From: Shewanella sp. OMA3-2
GTDB taxonomy: Bacteria > Pseudomonadota > Gammaproteobacteria > Enterobacterales > Shewanellaceae
Length of the DNA stretch: 64,000 nt
Reading direction: 5' to 3'
Assembly: GCF_021513195.1 (NCBI RefSeq)
Contig: NZ_CP090974.1
Location: forward strand, 4,028,737 to 4,092,736
Part shown: positions 20,301 to 28,911 of the stretch, in pieces
How the letters are laid out: each line of letters begins with the position of its first letter
How positions within the stretch are numbered: the first letter of the stretch is position 1
Made by a program: the position numbers and the translations under genes
The notes under the pieces: generated by a model
Seen by the model: the letters and a program-made list of their open reading frames with translations, nothing else
Database searches by the model: none
What the model was told of the DNA's origin: nothing

Positions 20301-21782
20301 ATGAGTTTCAAGGATTTACGCAGCTTCATTAATCATCTTGAAGCCAATGGTGAGCTCAAACGCATTAGTCATCCAGTTGACCCTCACCTTGAAATGACTG
20401 AAATCGCCGATAGAGTATTGCGCTCAGGTGGCCCAGCCTTGTTGTTTGAAAATCCAGTTAACAATTCTATGCCTGTTTTAGTCAATTTATTTGGCACACC
20501 TAAACGTGTTGCTATGGCCTTAGGTAAAGAAGATCCGCTCGCGCTTCGAGAAGTTGGCGAATTATTAGCATTTTTAAAAGAACCTGAACCACCAAGCGGC
20601 TTCAAAGACGCTATTTCAAAAATCCCAATGTTTAAACAAGCGTTAAACATGCCGCCTAAAACAGTGCGTAATCCCCCTTGCCAAGAAGTGGTTAAAACCG
20701 GTGACGAAGTTGATTTAACCTCTCTACCTATACAACATTGTTGGCCAGGCGATGTCGCCCCTTTAGTCTCCTGGGGATTAACAATTACCAAAGGTCCACG
20801 TCAAAAACGGCAAAATCTAGGTATTTATCGTCAACAGCTTTTAGGTAAAAACAAACTCATTATGCGTTGGTTAGACCATCGTGGTGGTGCATTAGATTTT
20901 AAAGATTTTAAAGAGAAACACCCAGGTGAGAACTATCCAGTAGTGGTTGCGCTAGGAAGCGATCCAGTGACTATTTTAGCCGCGGTAACACCAATACCAG
21001 ACTCTATGAGCGAATATGCTTTTGCAGGGCTGTTACGTGGCGAACGTACCGAAGTCTGTAAAGCAATCAGTTGTGATTTAGAAGTGCCCGCTACCAGCGA
21101 AATCATCCTAGAAGGCTATATTGCCCCCAATGAAGTGGCTGAAGAAGGCCCTTATGGTGATCATACAGGTTATTACAATGAAACCGATGCATTCCCAGTC
21201 TTTACGGTAACCCATATTACTCACCGTAAAGATGCTATTTATCACAGCACCTATACTGGCCGACCACCTGATGAGCCCGCCATGTTAGGCGTAGCACTCA
21301 ATGAAGTATTTGTGCCCATATTACGTAAACAATATCCTGAAATAATTGACTTTTATTTGCCGCCAGAAGGCTGCTCTTATCGCATGGCAATTATCTCTAT
21401 TCGTAAACAATACCCAGGTCACGCAAAGCGAGTCATGATGGGCGCATGGTCATTCCTACGTCAGTTCATGTACACCAAGTTTATTGTGGTAGTCGATGAC
21501 GATGTAAACTGCCGTGACTGGCAAGATGTTATTTGGGCAATCACCACTCGTATGGACCCTACGCGTGATACAGTGATGATAGATAATACTCCTATCGATT
21601 ACTTAGATTTCGCTTCTCCAGTGGCTGGTTTAGGCTCAAAAATGGGCTTAGATGCCACCAATAAATGGCCTGGTGAAACCAATCGAGAATGGGGAACCCC
21701 CATTGTGATGGATGAGGCTGTAAAAGAGAAAGTTGATCAAATGTGGGATCAACTGGGTATTGATGGCCAAGCTACGTTATAG
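20301..21782 (+). CDS. ubiD: 3-octaprenyl-4-hydroxybenzoate carboxy-lyase UbiD
   Basis: A 493-residue prenylated-FMN-dependent decarboxylase of ubiquinone synthesis, which removes the carboxyl of the prenylated 4-hydroxybenzoate ring and needs UbiX for its cofactor. The N-terminal [22 protein letters not shown] and the catalytic region [19 protein letters not shown] with the conserved Glu residues are seen. Length equals the E. coli protein (497). fre follows after about 135 bases, a pairing also seen in E. coli. Confidence 0.97.
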   Translation: MSFKDLRSFINHLEANGELKRISHPVDPHLEMTEIADRVLRSGGPALLFENPVNNSMPVLVNLFGTPKRVAMALGKEDPLALREVGELLAFLKEPEPPSGFKDAISKIPMFKQALNMPPKTVRNPPCQEVVKTGDEVDLTSLPIQHCWPGDVAPLVSWGLTITKGPRQKRQNLGIYRQQLLGKNKLIMRWLDHRGGALDFKDFKEKHPGENYPVVVALGSDPVTILAAVTPIPDSMSEYAFAGLLRGERTEVCKAISCDLEVPATSEIILEGYIAPNEVAEEGPYGDHTGYYNETDAFPVFTVTHITHRKDAIYHSTYTGRPPDEPAMLGVALNEVFVPILRKQYPEIIDFYLPPEGCSYRMAIISIRKQYPGHAKRVMMGAWSFLRQFMYTKFIVVVDDDVNCRDWQDVIWAITTRMDPTRDTVMIDNTPIDYLDFASPVAGLGSKMGLDATNKWPGETNREWGTPIVMDEAVKEKVDQMWDQLGIDGQATL

Positions 21783-21918
21783 GGTATGTAAGCTTTTCAA
21801 GGTACATTTTAACCATGAAAAAGTAACATCTCAGTAAAGCGTGAGTTAAGAGTGACTAAGCGCTATAATTTAGCAAATGATAAACCACCTTCAAGAGAAA
21901 GGGCCTAAAGGACGTTAG

Positions 21919-22617
21919 ATGAAAACCATTCGTTGTCAGATTAAAAAAATCACCCCGTTTAATGACGCTGTGTTCCAGGTCGTGCTTAAACCTGATACCG
22001 CTTTTGATTTTAAAGCGGGCCAGTACCTCAGTGTTGTTATGGGTGAAAAAGACAAACGTCCTTTTTCTATTGCATCTGCGCCTAATGCTGACGAAATTGA
22101 ATTACATATCGGTGCAGCAGTTAGCGAAAGCTACCCAATGCAAGTAGTAGAACGTTTAAAAAACTCTACACATATTGATATTGAAGCCCCAGCTGGTGAT
22201 GCCTATTTTCGTCAAGAGAGTACCCGTCCGCGTGTGTTAATTGCTGGCGGCACAGGTTTTTCATATATAAAAAGTATTATTGAGCACCAAATTGCTATCG
22301 GCGAAAAAGTGCATACCCAGTTTTATTGGGGATGTCGCACCGAAGATGCTATGTATTATCAAGATATAGCACGTCAATGGCACCAAGCCCATGACTGGTT
22401 AGAGTTTATACCTGTTATTGAACAGGCCAATGCGGACTGGACTGGTAAACAAGCCAATTTACTCGAACAAATTAAGCAGGACTTTATCAGCCTTAATGGT
22501 TATGACGTCTATATTGCTGGACGCTTCGATATGGTCGGTGCTGCACGTGAAATATTTCGAGCCCAAGGTATTGAAGAAGCCCATCTTTATGGTGATGCTT
22601 TTGCATTCATAAAGTAG
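21919..22617 (+). CDS. fre: NAD(P)H-flavin reductase Fre
   Basis: A 232-residue flavin reductase of the ferredoxin-reductase superfamily that supplies free reduced flavins. The flavin-binding motif KRPFSIASAP and the nucleotide-binding motif LIAGGTGFSYIKSI are present, followed by the C-terminal segment DVYIAGRFDMVGAAREIF. The ATG is preceded by AAAGGA. Reduced flavin from Fre may help UbiX-dependent activation of neighbouring UbiD, but that link is inference from position. A terminator follows. Confidence 0.96.
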   Translation: MKTIRCQIKKITPFNDAVFQVVLKPDTAFDFKAGQYLSVVMGEKDKRPFSIASAPNADEIELHIGAAVSESYPMQVVERLKNSTHIDIEAPAGDAYFRQESTRPRVLIAGGTGFSYIKSIIEHQIAIGEKVHTQFYWGCRTEDAMYYQDIARQWHQAHDWLEFIPVIEQANADWTGKQANLLEQIKQDFISLNGYDVYIAGRFDMVGAAREIFRAQGIEEAHLYGDAFAFIK

Positions 22618-22641
22618 TTATCTCTACCGTTAAATCTATTT

Positions 22642-22671
22642 AAAAACCGACTGACTAAGTCGGTTTTTTTG
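22642..22671 (+). terminator. Rho-independent terminator after fre
   Basis: Stem AACCGACT / AGTCGGTT with a short loop, followed by a run of seven or more T, 25 bases past the fre stop. Confidence 0.88.
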
Positions 22672-22792
22672 TATTGATAATTGTAACTTAATGTCTCTTT
22701 TACAAGATCTAACGTGAAAGTTATCTCTTCATCATTTAATATTAGCGATAACTAACAATTAAAGCCTACGCCTTGCGTACGTAAAATTATGG

Positions 22793-24340
22793 ATGTACCT
22801 GATGCGAAATAAGCCCATTATCAATAAGGAAGTTGAACTAAGAACGGGCGATGAGTTGGTTTCAATAACCGATACTCGCGGTATTGTTACCTATGCAAAC
22901 GCCACTTTCATTCGAATATCGGGTTTTAGTGAAAATGAGCTTGTTAACCATAACCATAATCTCGTGCGTCATCCCGACATGCCTGCAGAAGCATTTAAAG
23001 AACTCTGGAGCAAATTGAAAGCGGGTGAGTCTTGGCGTGGTATCGTTAAAAACCGTTGTAAGGACGGCAGTTATTATTGGGTTGATGCTTTTGTATCCCC
23101 TCTATTCGAAAATGGTAAAGTCATTGGTTATCAATCTGTTCGAATAAAAGCAAAACCTGAATATATTGCTAGGGCCACTAGCTTATATGCCAAAATCAAA
23201 CAGGGTAAAAAGCTTTCTTCACCCATGAGTTTTAGCCATAAAAAAATGGCCGCGGCTATCATACTCATAGTAACGGTTATCGCGATGGCTGTTGTTATTA
23301 ATACTGGCACCGCACTATTCACCCTTGCATTATCCATTTTAATGGCCAGTCTTTTTAAAGAGGAACTGTTTACTATTCCCGCAAAAATACAGCAATTACA
23401 ACAACAATATGATTCTGTTAGTCGATTAGTCTTTTGTGGTAATAGCAACAGCACAGTATTAGATTTTCAGCTGATCCTTAATCAAGCAAAAATGCAGGGT
23501 GTATTAGGACGTGCACAAGATCAAGGCAATAATCTTGATCAAATAGCCAATGAACTGGTTGCTTCATCTAAGCAAGCAAATCGAAGTATTGAGCAACAAC
23601 AGCATCAGATTAGTCATATTGCTACCGCGATAGAAGAAATGAACGCCACAGTGTCAGATATGGCACAACACGCCTTATCCACATCACATCATGCCGAACA
23701 AGCCCAGATAGTATGTGTAGATAATCGTCAAACAATGCAACACAATAAAAAACAAATTGAACTGCTTAGCCAGTCGGTGAGCGAGGCGGCTGAAAACTCG
23801 CATTTATTGACCAAAGAAGCGGAAAAAGTGTCTAATGCAATGCTTGAGATTAATGGCATTGCTGAGCAAACTAATTTACTGGCGCTCAATGCCGCCATTG
23901 AAGCCGCCAGAGCCGGTGAGCAAGGTCGAGGTTTTGCGGTTGTTGCAGATGAAGTTCGCGCATTATCTAGCCGAACGCAGCTTTCTACCAATACTATCTC
24001 TAAAAGTATTCAGTCAATGCATACCATGCTACATGACTGGTCTGTTCAAATGCAAAACAGTAAGCAACAAGCCGAAGTTTGTGCAAATGAAATGGGTCAA
24101 GTGACTGAAAAATTTGATCAAGTATATCAACGCATGAGTGAAATAAATCAGTTTACCCAGCAAAGTGCGGTGGCAACAGAGCAACAAAAAAATGTAACCG
24201 TTGAAATGACCCATAATATTCATCAAATAAGTCAGCTTAGCCAAAGTAATGTTGATAATTTAAATGTGATAGGATCGGCGGCAATCAACATTCAGCATCA
24301 TGCTGAAAAGGCCAAAGGCTTACGTAATACATTTGGGTAA
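22793..24340 (+). CDS. PAS-domain methyl-accepting chemotaxis protein (Aer-like)
   Basis: A 515-residue chemoreceptor. The N-terminal PAS domain (about residues 15-115) has the Aer-type segment [18 protein letters not shown] and [11 protein letters not shown], suggesting FAD binding and redox or oxygen sensing. A short double hydrophobic segment (about 155-190) anchors the protein with little or no periplasmic part. The signalling domain (about 240-515) carries the hairpin tip [19 protein letters not shown] with [14 protein letters not shown]. Start may be 22793 or the ATG three codons later. No other chemotaxis gene is nearby. Confidence 0.92.
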   Translation: MYLMRNKPIINKEVELRTGDELVSITDTRGIVTYANATFIRISGFSENELVNHNHNLVRHPDMPAEAFKELWSKLKAGESWRGIVKNRCKDGSYYWVDAFVSPLFENGKVIGYQSVRIKAKPEYIARATSLYAKIKQGKKLSSPMSFSHKKMAAAIILIVTVIAMAVVINTGTALFTLALSILMASLFKEELFTIPAKIQQLQQQYDSVSRLVFCGNSNSTVLDFQLILNQAKMQGVLGRAQDQGNNLDQIANELVASSKQANRSIEQQQHQISHIATAIEEMNATVSDMAQHALSTSHHAEQAQIVCVDNRQTMQHNKKQIELLSQSVSEAAENSHLLTKEAEKVSNAMLEINGIAEQTNLLALNAAIEAARAGEQGRGFAVVADEVRALSSRTQLSTNTISKSIQSMHTMLHDWSVQMQNSKQQAEVCANEMGQVTEKFDQVYQRMSEINQFTQQSAVATEQQKNVTVEMTHNIHQISQLSQSNVDNLNVIGSAAINIQHHAEKAKGLRNTFG

Positions 24341-24413
24341 CGTTATTAAACCTAACACAGTTACTTTATCACCCAATAAATAAACAGTTCATTACTAATT
24401 TATAAGGCTCCAC

Positions 24414-24992
24414 ATGCAATTAAGTCAGTTAACTCAGCCCATTTTTGATCACCTTTACCATGATATTTTTGAATTTCGCAGCACATTTGACCTTCCGGTT
24501 GCCGACGAATCAAGTTTAGACAGTAAAGCAGATACCCTTCACACCTCGCTTATTATTGAAGAGTTAACTGAGCTAGCTGAGGCAGACTGTAAAGTTGAGC
24601 AGGCTGATGCCATTGTCGACTCTGTATATGTGTTAATGGGGCGTTTAGTGCACTTAGGTGCGGCTCAGGTAAGTGATCGTTTAGAAATTAGCTATCTGAT
24701 TGATCTATTGTTAAATGTGGCTAAAAACCGTCAAATAGATTTTATTAAATGCTGGGATGAAGTGCACTCAAGTAATATGAGTAAAGTGTGTCGCAACCAG
24801 CAAGAACTTGATGAAACGATTGCCCATTATGCCAAACAAGGCGTAGAGATTGTGGGCAGTCAAAAAGGTGATTTTTTAATTGCTAAGTGCGCTAAAGATG
24901 TCGAAATGGCAGGAAAAACAGTTCGCCAAGGCAAGGTACTTAAATCAGTTTATTATCGCCCTGCCGATTTAACCTTGTTAGTGCAAGGCTAA
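24414..24992 (+). CDS. MazG/PRA-PH-like nucleotide pyrophosphohydrolase
   Basis: A 192-residue protein with the all-alpha NTP pyrophosphatase signature: EELTELAEA (EExxE) followed about 15 residues later by EQADAIVDSVYV (ExxD), the metal-binding acidic residues of the MazG/HisE/dUTPase superfamily. The domain covers about residues 5-140; the C-terminal part (residues 140-192) is not diagnostic. It probably hydrolyses a nucleoside triphosphate or a related phosphoribosyl compound; the substrate is unknown. AAGG lies upstream of the ATG and a terminator follows at 25051. Confidence 0.82.
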   Translation: MQLSQLTQPIFDHLYHDIFEFRSTFDLPVADESSLDSKADTLHTSLIIEELTELAEADCKVEQADAIVDSVYVLMGRLVHLGAAQVSDRLEISYLIDLLLNVAKNRQIDFIKCWDEVHSSNMSKVCRNQQELDETIAHYAKQGVEIVGSQKGDFLIAKCAKDVEMAGKTVRQGKVLKSVYYRPADLTLLVQG

Positions 24993-25050
24993 AGTCCATC
25001 TAAAGTGCCTGCAAAAATACTCGTAATGAATATGGCAACATAGCCAACTA

Positions 25051-25087
25051 AAATGCGCTTACCTTATTAACGGTAAGCGCATTTTTT
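25051..25087 (+). terminator. Rho-independent terminator
   Basis: Perfect stem AATGCGCTTACC / GGTAAGCGCATT with an eight-base loop and a following T6 run, about 60 bases past the pyrophosphohydrolase stop. Confidence 0.9.
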
Positions 25088-25176
25088 GTATTTAATTTAC
25101 AAAGATAATCGCGTTTACCCTGCCCACCTAAATTTAAACTCAGTTAAATTTTTATAGACGTAAAAGATGACTCCAT

Positions 25177-25265
25177 GTGCAGATTATCCAGCGAGACGCC
25201 GCAAGCACGTCCATGTGGGCTTAACCAAAACGTCCTGTTTTGGATACTCGCTGGCTCATCTGCAC
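25177..25265 (+). repeat. Structured dispersed repeat, copy 1 (inverted relative to copy 2)
   Basis: An outer stem GTGCAGAT / ATCTGCAC, a 3x3 internal loop, an inner stem CCAGCGAG / CTCGCTGG and an internal hairpin CCAAAAC-gtcct-GTTTTGG give a branched fold. The segment between the 5' stem and the hairpin reads GCCGCAAGCACGTCCATGTG. A second copy lies at 27407-27490 on the opposite strand, with different stem sequences that still pair and a similar unpaired segment. The two copies bracket the unknown-gene island. The bases between the terminator at 25087 and the first island gene hold only this element. Confidence 0.75.
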
Positions 25266-25392
25266 CCGAATTTTTGTCTCTTCGATTTAGCTTCATTGAT
25301 GGCTGTGGGGAAGTGCTCTACCAAACAAGATAACAGCTGAGCTGTTAATTTATTTCTTATAAAGTTTACCCGGCCCCACTAAATCCCGGACT

Positions 25393-25650
25393 CTATTTGT
25401 CATTGTCTGACTTCTTAAATCTTTTAGAATCAAAAAATAACGGCTGATTGTTTCTGATTTCAATTTGTTGAGCAAGCCTATTTTTTTTAATGTCACTTAC
25501 TTTTAGGGTAAACATAATATCGCTTACAGTGTAAATGGTAATAATTAACTCAAGCGTTACAAGTAGGCCGTAAAATAGCAAAAAGGAGCCGATAAACTCA
25601 CCCTCTATTAATTCTGGTGCAAATGCTTTATTTATCCCAGAGAGAAGCAA
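25393..25650 (-). CDS. Small membrane protein, probably 5'-truncated
   Basis: At least 85 residues with two hydrophobic helices (about 1-20 by the extended frame and 20-40) and a basic, Asn/Lys-rich tail ending KKSDNDK. No good start is seen: the listed start is a TTG, and the same frame stays open upstream, as SLTRDPLVVYIFILLLSG, right back to the stop codon of the preceding gene at 25691. This and the missing ribosome-binding site suggest that the true N-terminus has been lost, probably when the gene was joined to the end of the cassette upstream. Family unknown. Confidence 0.5.
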   Translation of the reverse strand: MLLSGINKAFAPELIEGEFIGSFLLFYGLLVTLELIITIYTVSDIMFTLKVSDIKKNRLAQQIEIRNNQPLFFDSKRFKKSDNDK

Positions 25651-25681
25651 TATGAATATATAAACAACAAGAGGGTCTCTT

Positions 25682-25688
25682 GTTAGCG
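25682..25688 (-). other. Lone attC-type R box (half site)
   Basis: On the minus strand CGCTAAC starts five bases after the stop codon at 25691, the same heptamer and same placement as in the full site at 26113-26217. No matching GTTAGCG partner is found further downstream on this strand before 25177, so only half a site is seen. It is followed by CAAGAGACCCTCTTG, a short perfect hairpin. Confidence 0.4.
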
Positions 25689-25690
25689 AG

Positions 25691-26086
25691 TTACTTTACT
25701 TTGTAAATTTCTACACTGCCAACTTTCTTACCTTCTGCACTACCACCGTGATGGTGATAAGTTCTGCGGAAGAAAAACTCTACGTCTGTATTTTTTGAAA
25801 TTAACACAAAATCAATTTTTGCACGTTTTAGAGTAGAAATGGCAGTTTTAATTGCTTTATTTGGACAATCAAAAGTTTGATCATCTTTTTGAAGGTTTCC
25901 GCTTTGTCTCAATATTCTAACTAGATATTTTCCATTGTGTTGTAGAGTTGAAACTTCTTCGAGTTTATCTAGATACACAACACTATCATCATTGGGATCA
26001 TCAAGTTGTTTCTCTCTACTTGATGATACTGCAAATGTAATCAATATCATGATTACACCAGCGATTATTGTGAGTGCTACTTCCAC
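25691..26086 (-). CDS. Hypothetical membrane-anchored protein in cassette-like unit
   Basis: A 131-residue protein. An N-terminal helix (about residues 3-20, ALTIIAGVIMILITFAV) anchors a soluble domain (about 40-131) with alternating strands such as GKYLVRILRQSG and KIDFVLISKN, and a His-rich YHHHGG. The GTG start has GGAG nine bases upstream (ATGGAGCACATTAAGTG). It begins 27 bases after the attC-like site at 26113-26217 and its stop is followed by an R-box heptamer, the layout of an integron gene cassette. No family is recognised. Confidence 0.6.
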   Translation of the reverse strand: MEVALTIIAGVIMILITFAVSSSREKQLDDPNDDSVVYLDKLEEVSTLQHNGKYLVRILRQSGNLQKDDQTFDCPNKAIKTAISTLKRAKIDFVLISKNTDVEFFFRRTYHHHGGSAEGKKVGSVEIYKVK

Positions 26087-26112
26087 TTAATGTGCTCCAT
26101 ACTAAACTAATT

Positions 26113-26217
26113 CGCTAACGCCTGGCTCACCGAGAAAATTTTTGATGGCGGTTTTTGTACGTGTTTTTGAACAAAAGGTGACAGCGGAAATTTGTCCGAT
26201 GCAGCCGTTTGTTAGCG
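26113..26217 (-). repeat. attC-like recombination site (105 bp)
   Basis: Ends are perfect 7-base inverted repeats, CGCTAAC / GTTAGCG. Inside them, after four-base spacers, lie GGCTGCA and TGAGCC, which pair with one extrahelical G, the hallmark of the attC L box. Further inward CGG..AAATTT pairs with AAATTT..TCG and TTTTGT with ACAAAA. The stop codon of the upstream gene (TAA at 26214-26212) lies within the first R box, as in many integron cassettes. No integrase gene is present in the window. Confidence 0.65.
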
Positions 26218-27102
26218 CTGCACGATATAAGCATGATCTGACGGAACAACCAATGCAACACGCCCATCTTTCCCCTCAACCTCAATTACAATGTTCTTTC
26301 CGAAGCCATTAAACAAAATTGAAGTTTTTTCAAATTTCGAATAGTCACTTCCGAAGTTACTTTGCAGACCTTTTACTCCAAATTCAGCCGCATACTTAAC
26401 ATACGGCTCTTTCACATGCACAACAGCGGCATCTGCTCTGACATTCGCGAGACGCATTGCCCCGTCCAAAAGCTTTCCTGATACGCCGCCTATCAATAAT
26501 GGTACAACCAAGATCACCCCAAGCAAGAAAGGTTGAAAGTCAACCAATCGCTTTAGGCGTTTCGATTCCTCATCCGTAAAATTGTCACTGCGTTCTAGCA
26601 AATCGATTTCACGTGAATTCTGTTGATAAGTGCTCCACAGTAATGCACATCCCCAAACACACAACACCAAGGTTGAAAGAACCTTAATATCAGAAAAGCT
26701 AAAACCCCAGATAAAAAACAACCCAAATATTGCGAAAATGAATAATTCAAAACCACCCTTTTCTATAGTAAAAGGTGTGTAGCTAGCTGTTCTTCCGGAA
26801 ACTCTTTCGTATCCTTTTAGTAATAGCAAAAATAGCTTTTGAAGCCCGTGCCACACTGGCCTCAGCGATAAACCAAGGCTTGTCAAACACACAACGAAAA
26901 ACAGATAGACACCACCGAATGCAATAGCCAACAATATAAATAGCAAGCCATCACCAACCGACACATCCTGTGGGAAATAACCGATTTTCCAACAATAAAA
27001 GAGCAATACTGTTCCACCAACTACGACTCCAAGCTTAAAGGCAAGAGAAAAAAGTTTGTCTATCAAATCAAGTTTTTTGTCTAAATTGCTAATTTTTTCC
27101 AC
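26212..27102 (-). CDS. Hypothetical multi-pass membrane protein in cassette-like unit
   Basis: A 296-residue protein starting at GTG 27102, with AAAGGAAAGG four to twelve bases upstream; an in-frame TTG further up lies inside the preceding attC-like site and is rejected. Five or so membrane helices are predicted (about residues 25-45, 55-75, 110-130, 135-150, 185-205), then a soluble C-terminal domain of about 90 residues with beta-rich sequence (IVIEVEGKDGRVALVVPSD). A charged loop DLLERSDNFTDEESKRLKRL lies between helices. The stop is inside the attC-like site at 26113-26217. I do not recognise a family; export to the inner membrane is the only firm prediction. Confidence 0.65.
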   Translation of the reverse strand: MEKISNLDKKLDLIDKLFSLAFKLGVVVGGTVLLFYCWKIGYFPQDVSVGDGLLFILLAIAFGGVYLFFVVCLTSLGLSLRPVWHGLQKLFLLLLKGYERVSGRTASYTPFTIEKGGFELFIFAIFGLFFIWGFSFSDIKVLSTLVLCVWGCALLWSTYQQNSREIDLLERSDNFTDEESKRLKRLVDFQPFLLGVILVVPLLIGGVSGKLLDGAMRLANVRADAAVVHVKEPYVKYAAEFGVKGLQSNFGSDYSKFEKTSILFNGFGKNIVIEVEGKDGRVALVVPSDHAYIVQR

Positions 27103-27117
27103 GACCTTTCCTTTGGG

Positions 27118-27177
27118 CGCTAACGTTTTAGTATTTATGCGTTGCGCTGTTGGCAAGGCATAAATCGCTTGTTGGAC
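27118..27177 (-). repeat. attC-like recombination site (60 bp)
   Basis: On the minus strand the site runs from GTCCAAC, which fits the RYYYAAC consensus, to GTTAGCG. Inside, ATTTATGC and GCATAAAT pair perfectly, forming the L-box stem around a central spacer. It ends 16 bases before the GTG start of the membrane-protein gene. Its 60-base length is typical of short attC sites. The GTTAGCG end is identical to that of the 105-base site downstream. Confidence 0.6.
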
Positions 27178-27684
27178 TTGGCCGATGCCACATCCAAATT
27201 AACCGGTATAATTTATGCTATAGGAATTTGCTTTTTAACGGTAGTGGTATTTTGTAAACCTTTCGGCTAATTGTTTGTTCTGATTACACCTTTTAAGGTG
27301 GCTATCACGTAATGGGGCAAAACCAAGTCAGTGTTTTGAAATAATCTTTTGTGACTCTCTCTTTAAAACTCGTTCATTCAGTAAATACTGAAAAGGTTCA
27401 TTATGGTGATTTACGAGCCGACCATCCGACCCAGGGATGGGTTGGTTGAGCTACAAGGACGTACTTGCGCGTGTCGGTGAGTAAATATCATGCTGAACCT
27501 ACATAGATAAACTTCACGATACATTCTTTGCTATGAGCGAAGCTTCATGTTCGTAGTGGCCGTAGGCTGTACACCTAATCTAACCTTGAGGCAGAAACGC
27601 TTTAAAACATCCCTCTTTTGAACAAAATAATGCGAGAAATGATCAGACTTTAATATAAACCCGCATTTAGCCTCGTATAGCGTA
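27178..27684. other. Gene-free stretch containing the second structured repeat
   Basis: About 500 bases between the cassette-like island and the next gene. It holds the structured repeat at 27407-27490 and otherwise no open frame that I can support. The cassette promoter, if any, should lie near 27180-27300. Confidence 0.4.
27407..27490 (-). repeat. Structured dispersed repeat, copy 2
   Basis: The plus strand reads TGATTTAC, gag, CCGAC ... GTCGG, tga, GTAAATATCA, i.e. an outer stem, a 3x3 internal loop and an inner stem, plus a hairpin CCGACCC-agggat-GGGTTGG. On the minus strand the intervening segment is GCGCAAGTACGTCCTTGTAG, matching copy 1 at 25177-25265 (GCCGCAAGCACGTCCATGTG). Stem sequences differ between copies but pairing is kept. 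Confidence 0.72.
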
Positions 27685-28707
27685 TTACTCACAGGTCATT
27701 GCTGTTCTGCTAGCTTCAATCGCTGTAATCACATCTTGTGGCTTATCAACACTTAAATGAATGATTCTCATCGGCTCGGGTAACTGCCCCATGCCTCCGT
27801 GGTAAATTACCGGCTTAGATAAACTGAGGGTTAAATTAGCCTGTCCACGTCCAATTGAGAGGGTCTCGTTATCATCTTTACTATCAGCCTTTGCTTCTTG
27901 ATTAAGCATGCAGGTAATATCAACCATATCAATCACCATAAAACCCCATAAGGCATTATTGATAACAAGCTTATTACGTAACATATATATTGAGTAGTAA
28001 CGCGATACTCTGTGGTTAGCCACTATCGACATCAAGGTATAACCAATGAAAGACGATACTATAATGGCAACTAATTGGCTCCACGAGTGCAAAAACATAT
28101 AGCTGGCACTCAAGGCCGCAAGGCATCCCAGTATCATTAACCCTAAGTGCCACCTTGAAGCACTAATAAGCTTGATATGAGCAATTGCAGGCTTTTGATT
28201 ACGTGAAAACCAAGGGATAGCATAAAGCCAGTTGGTGGCTTCACTGGCCAGAATAAGCGCAATGGTTAAGCTTTTATCATCACCTTCTCGGTAGGTTTCA
28301 ACAGCACCAACTCTAGGGTCGCCTTTAAGCTTTCTCACCTTCAACAACCCACGAATCACGCTTACCACAAGATACAGCTCAATCACCAACAAAACGGCAA
28401 TAATAGGATAACGTAACCACATAACAAACTCGAAATAATGACTCAACTCTGCGGGGTAACTCAATCTTGCGACTAAGCTACTTAAGCTGAGCACCATGAT
28501 GATTTTCCACAGCTTTTGTTGACCCACTTTGATGATGCAGTACCAATACGCCGCAGGCAGTAGGATAAAATAGGCGGCAGAAATAATGCTAAGCAAGTAT
28601 TTCTCATTGTCTGTACTCAAGGCGTCGGGCGTAATATTAACCCCAACCACAAAGCAAATTAATGCCAATAGCAGAAACAGTAACCGAAATTTTACTTGTG
28701 ATCGCAT
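27685..28707 (-). CDS. Hypothetical multi-pass membrane protein
   Basis: A 340-residue inner-membrane protein. The N-terminal half has about five hydrophobic segments (residues 8-25, 38-58, 65-80, 95-120, 190-235 in pairs), a charged loop with RKLKGDPRVGAVETYREGDDKS, and a soluble C-terminal domain of about 100 residues with an acidic insertion (NQEAKADSKDDNE) and a VIYHGGMGQLPEPMRIIHLS segment. I do not recognise the family. AAGGA lies seven bases upstream of the ATG at 28707. It is downstream of the ubiA terminator region on the same strand and appears to be a single-gene unit. Confidence 0.75.
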   Translation of the reverse strand: MRSQVKFRLLFLLLALICFVVGVNITPDALSTDNEKYLLSIISAAYFILLPAAYWYCIIKVGQQKLWKIIMVLSLSSLVARLSYPAELSHYFEFVMWLRYPIIAVLLVIELYLVVSVIRGLLKVRKLKGDPRVGAVETYREGDDKSLTIALILASEATNWLYAIPWFSRNQKPAIAHIKLISASRWHLGLMILGCLAALSASYMFLHSWSQLVAIIVSSFIGYTLMSIVANHRVSRYYSIYMLRNKLVINNALWGFMVIDMVDITCMLNQEAKADSKDDNETLSIGRGQANLTLSLSKPVIYHGGMGQLPEPMRIIHLSVDKPQDVITAIEASRTAMTCE

Positions 28708-28812
28708 CAAACAATCCTTGTTAATTTAATAGCTTAATTAACCTGAGCATACAGTTTAACAAAAAACTAACAAACCAGAGTTTTGTTAATAAACATGTCT
28801 GCTGAATCATAG

Positions 28813-28840
28813 ATAGCAAAAAACCGCTTAACAGCGGTTT
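28813..28840 (-). terminator. Rho-independent terminator after ubiA
   Basis: On the minus strand AAACCGCT-gttaagcg-style pairing (AAACCGCT / AGCGGTTT, four-base loop) is followed by TTTTTTG. It lies about 70 bases beyond the ubiA stop. Confidence 0.75.
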
Positions 28841-28911
28841 CGAGCTTTTTAAAGTTAACGCTTGAAACAGCTAATACTTAACACTGTTGGTATTTAAAAC
28901 GGCTAATAACA

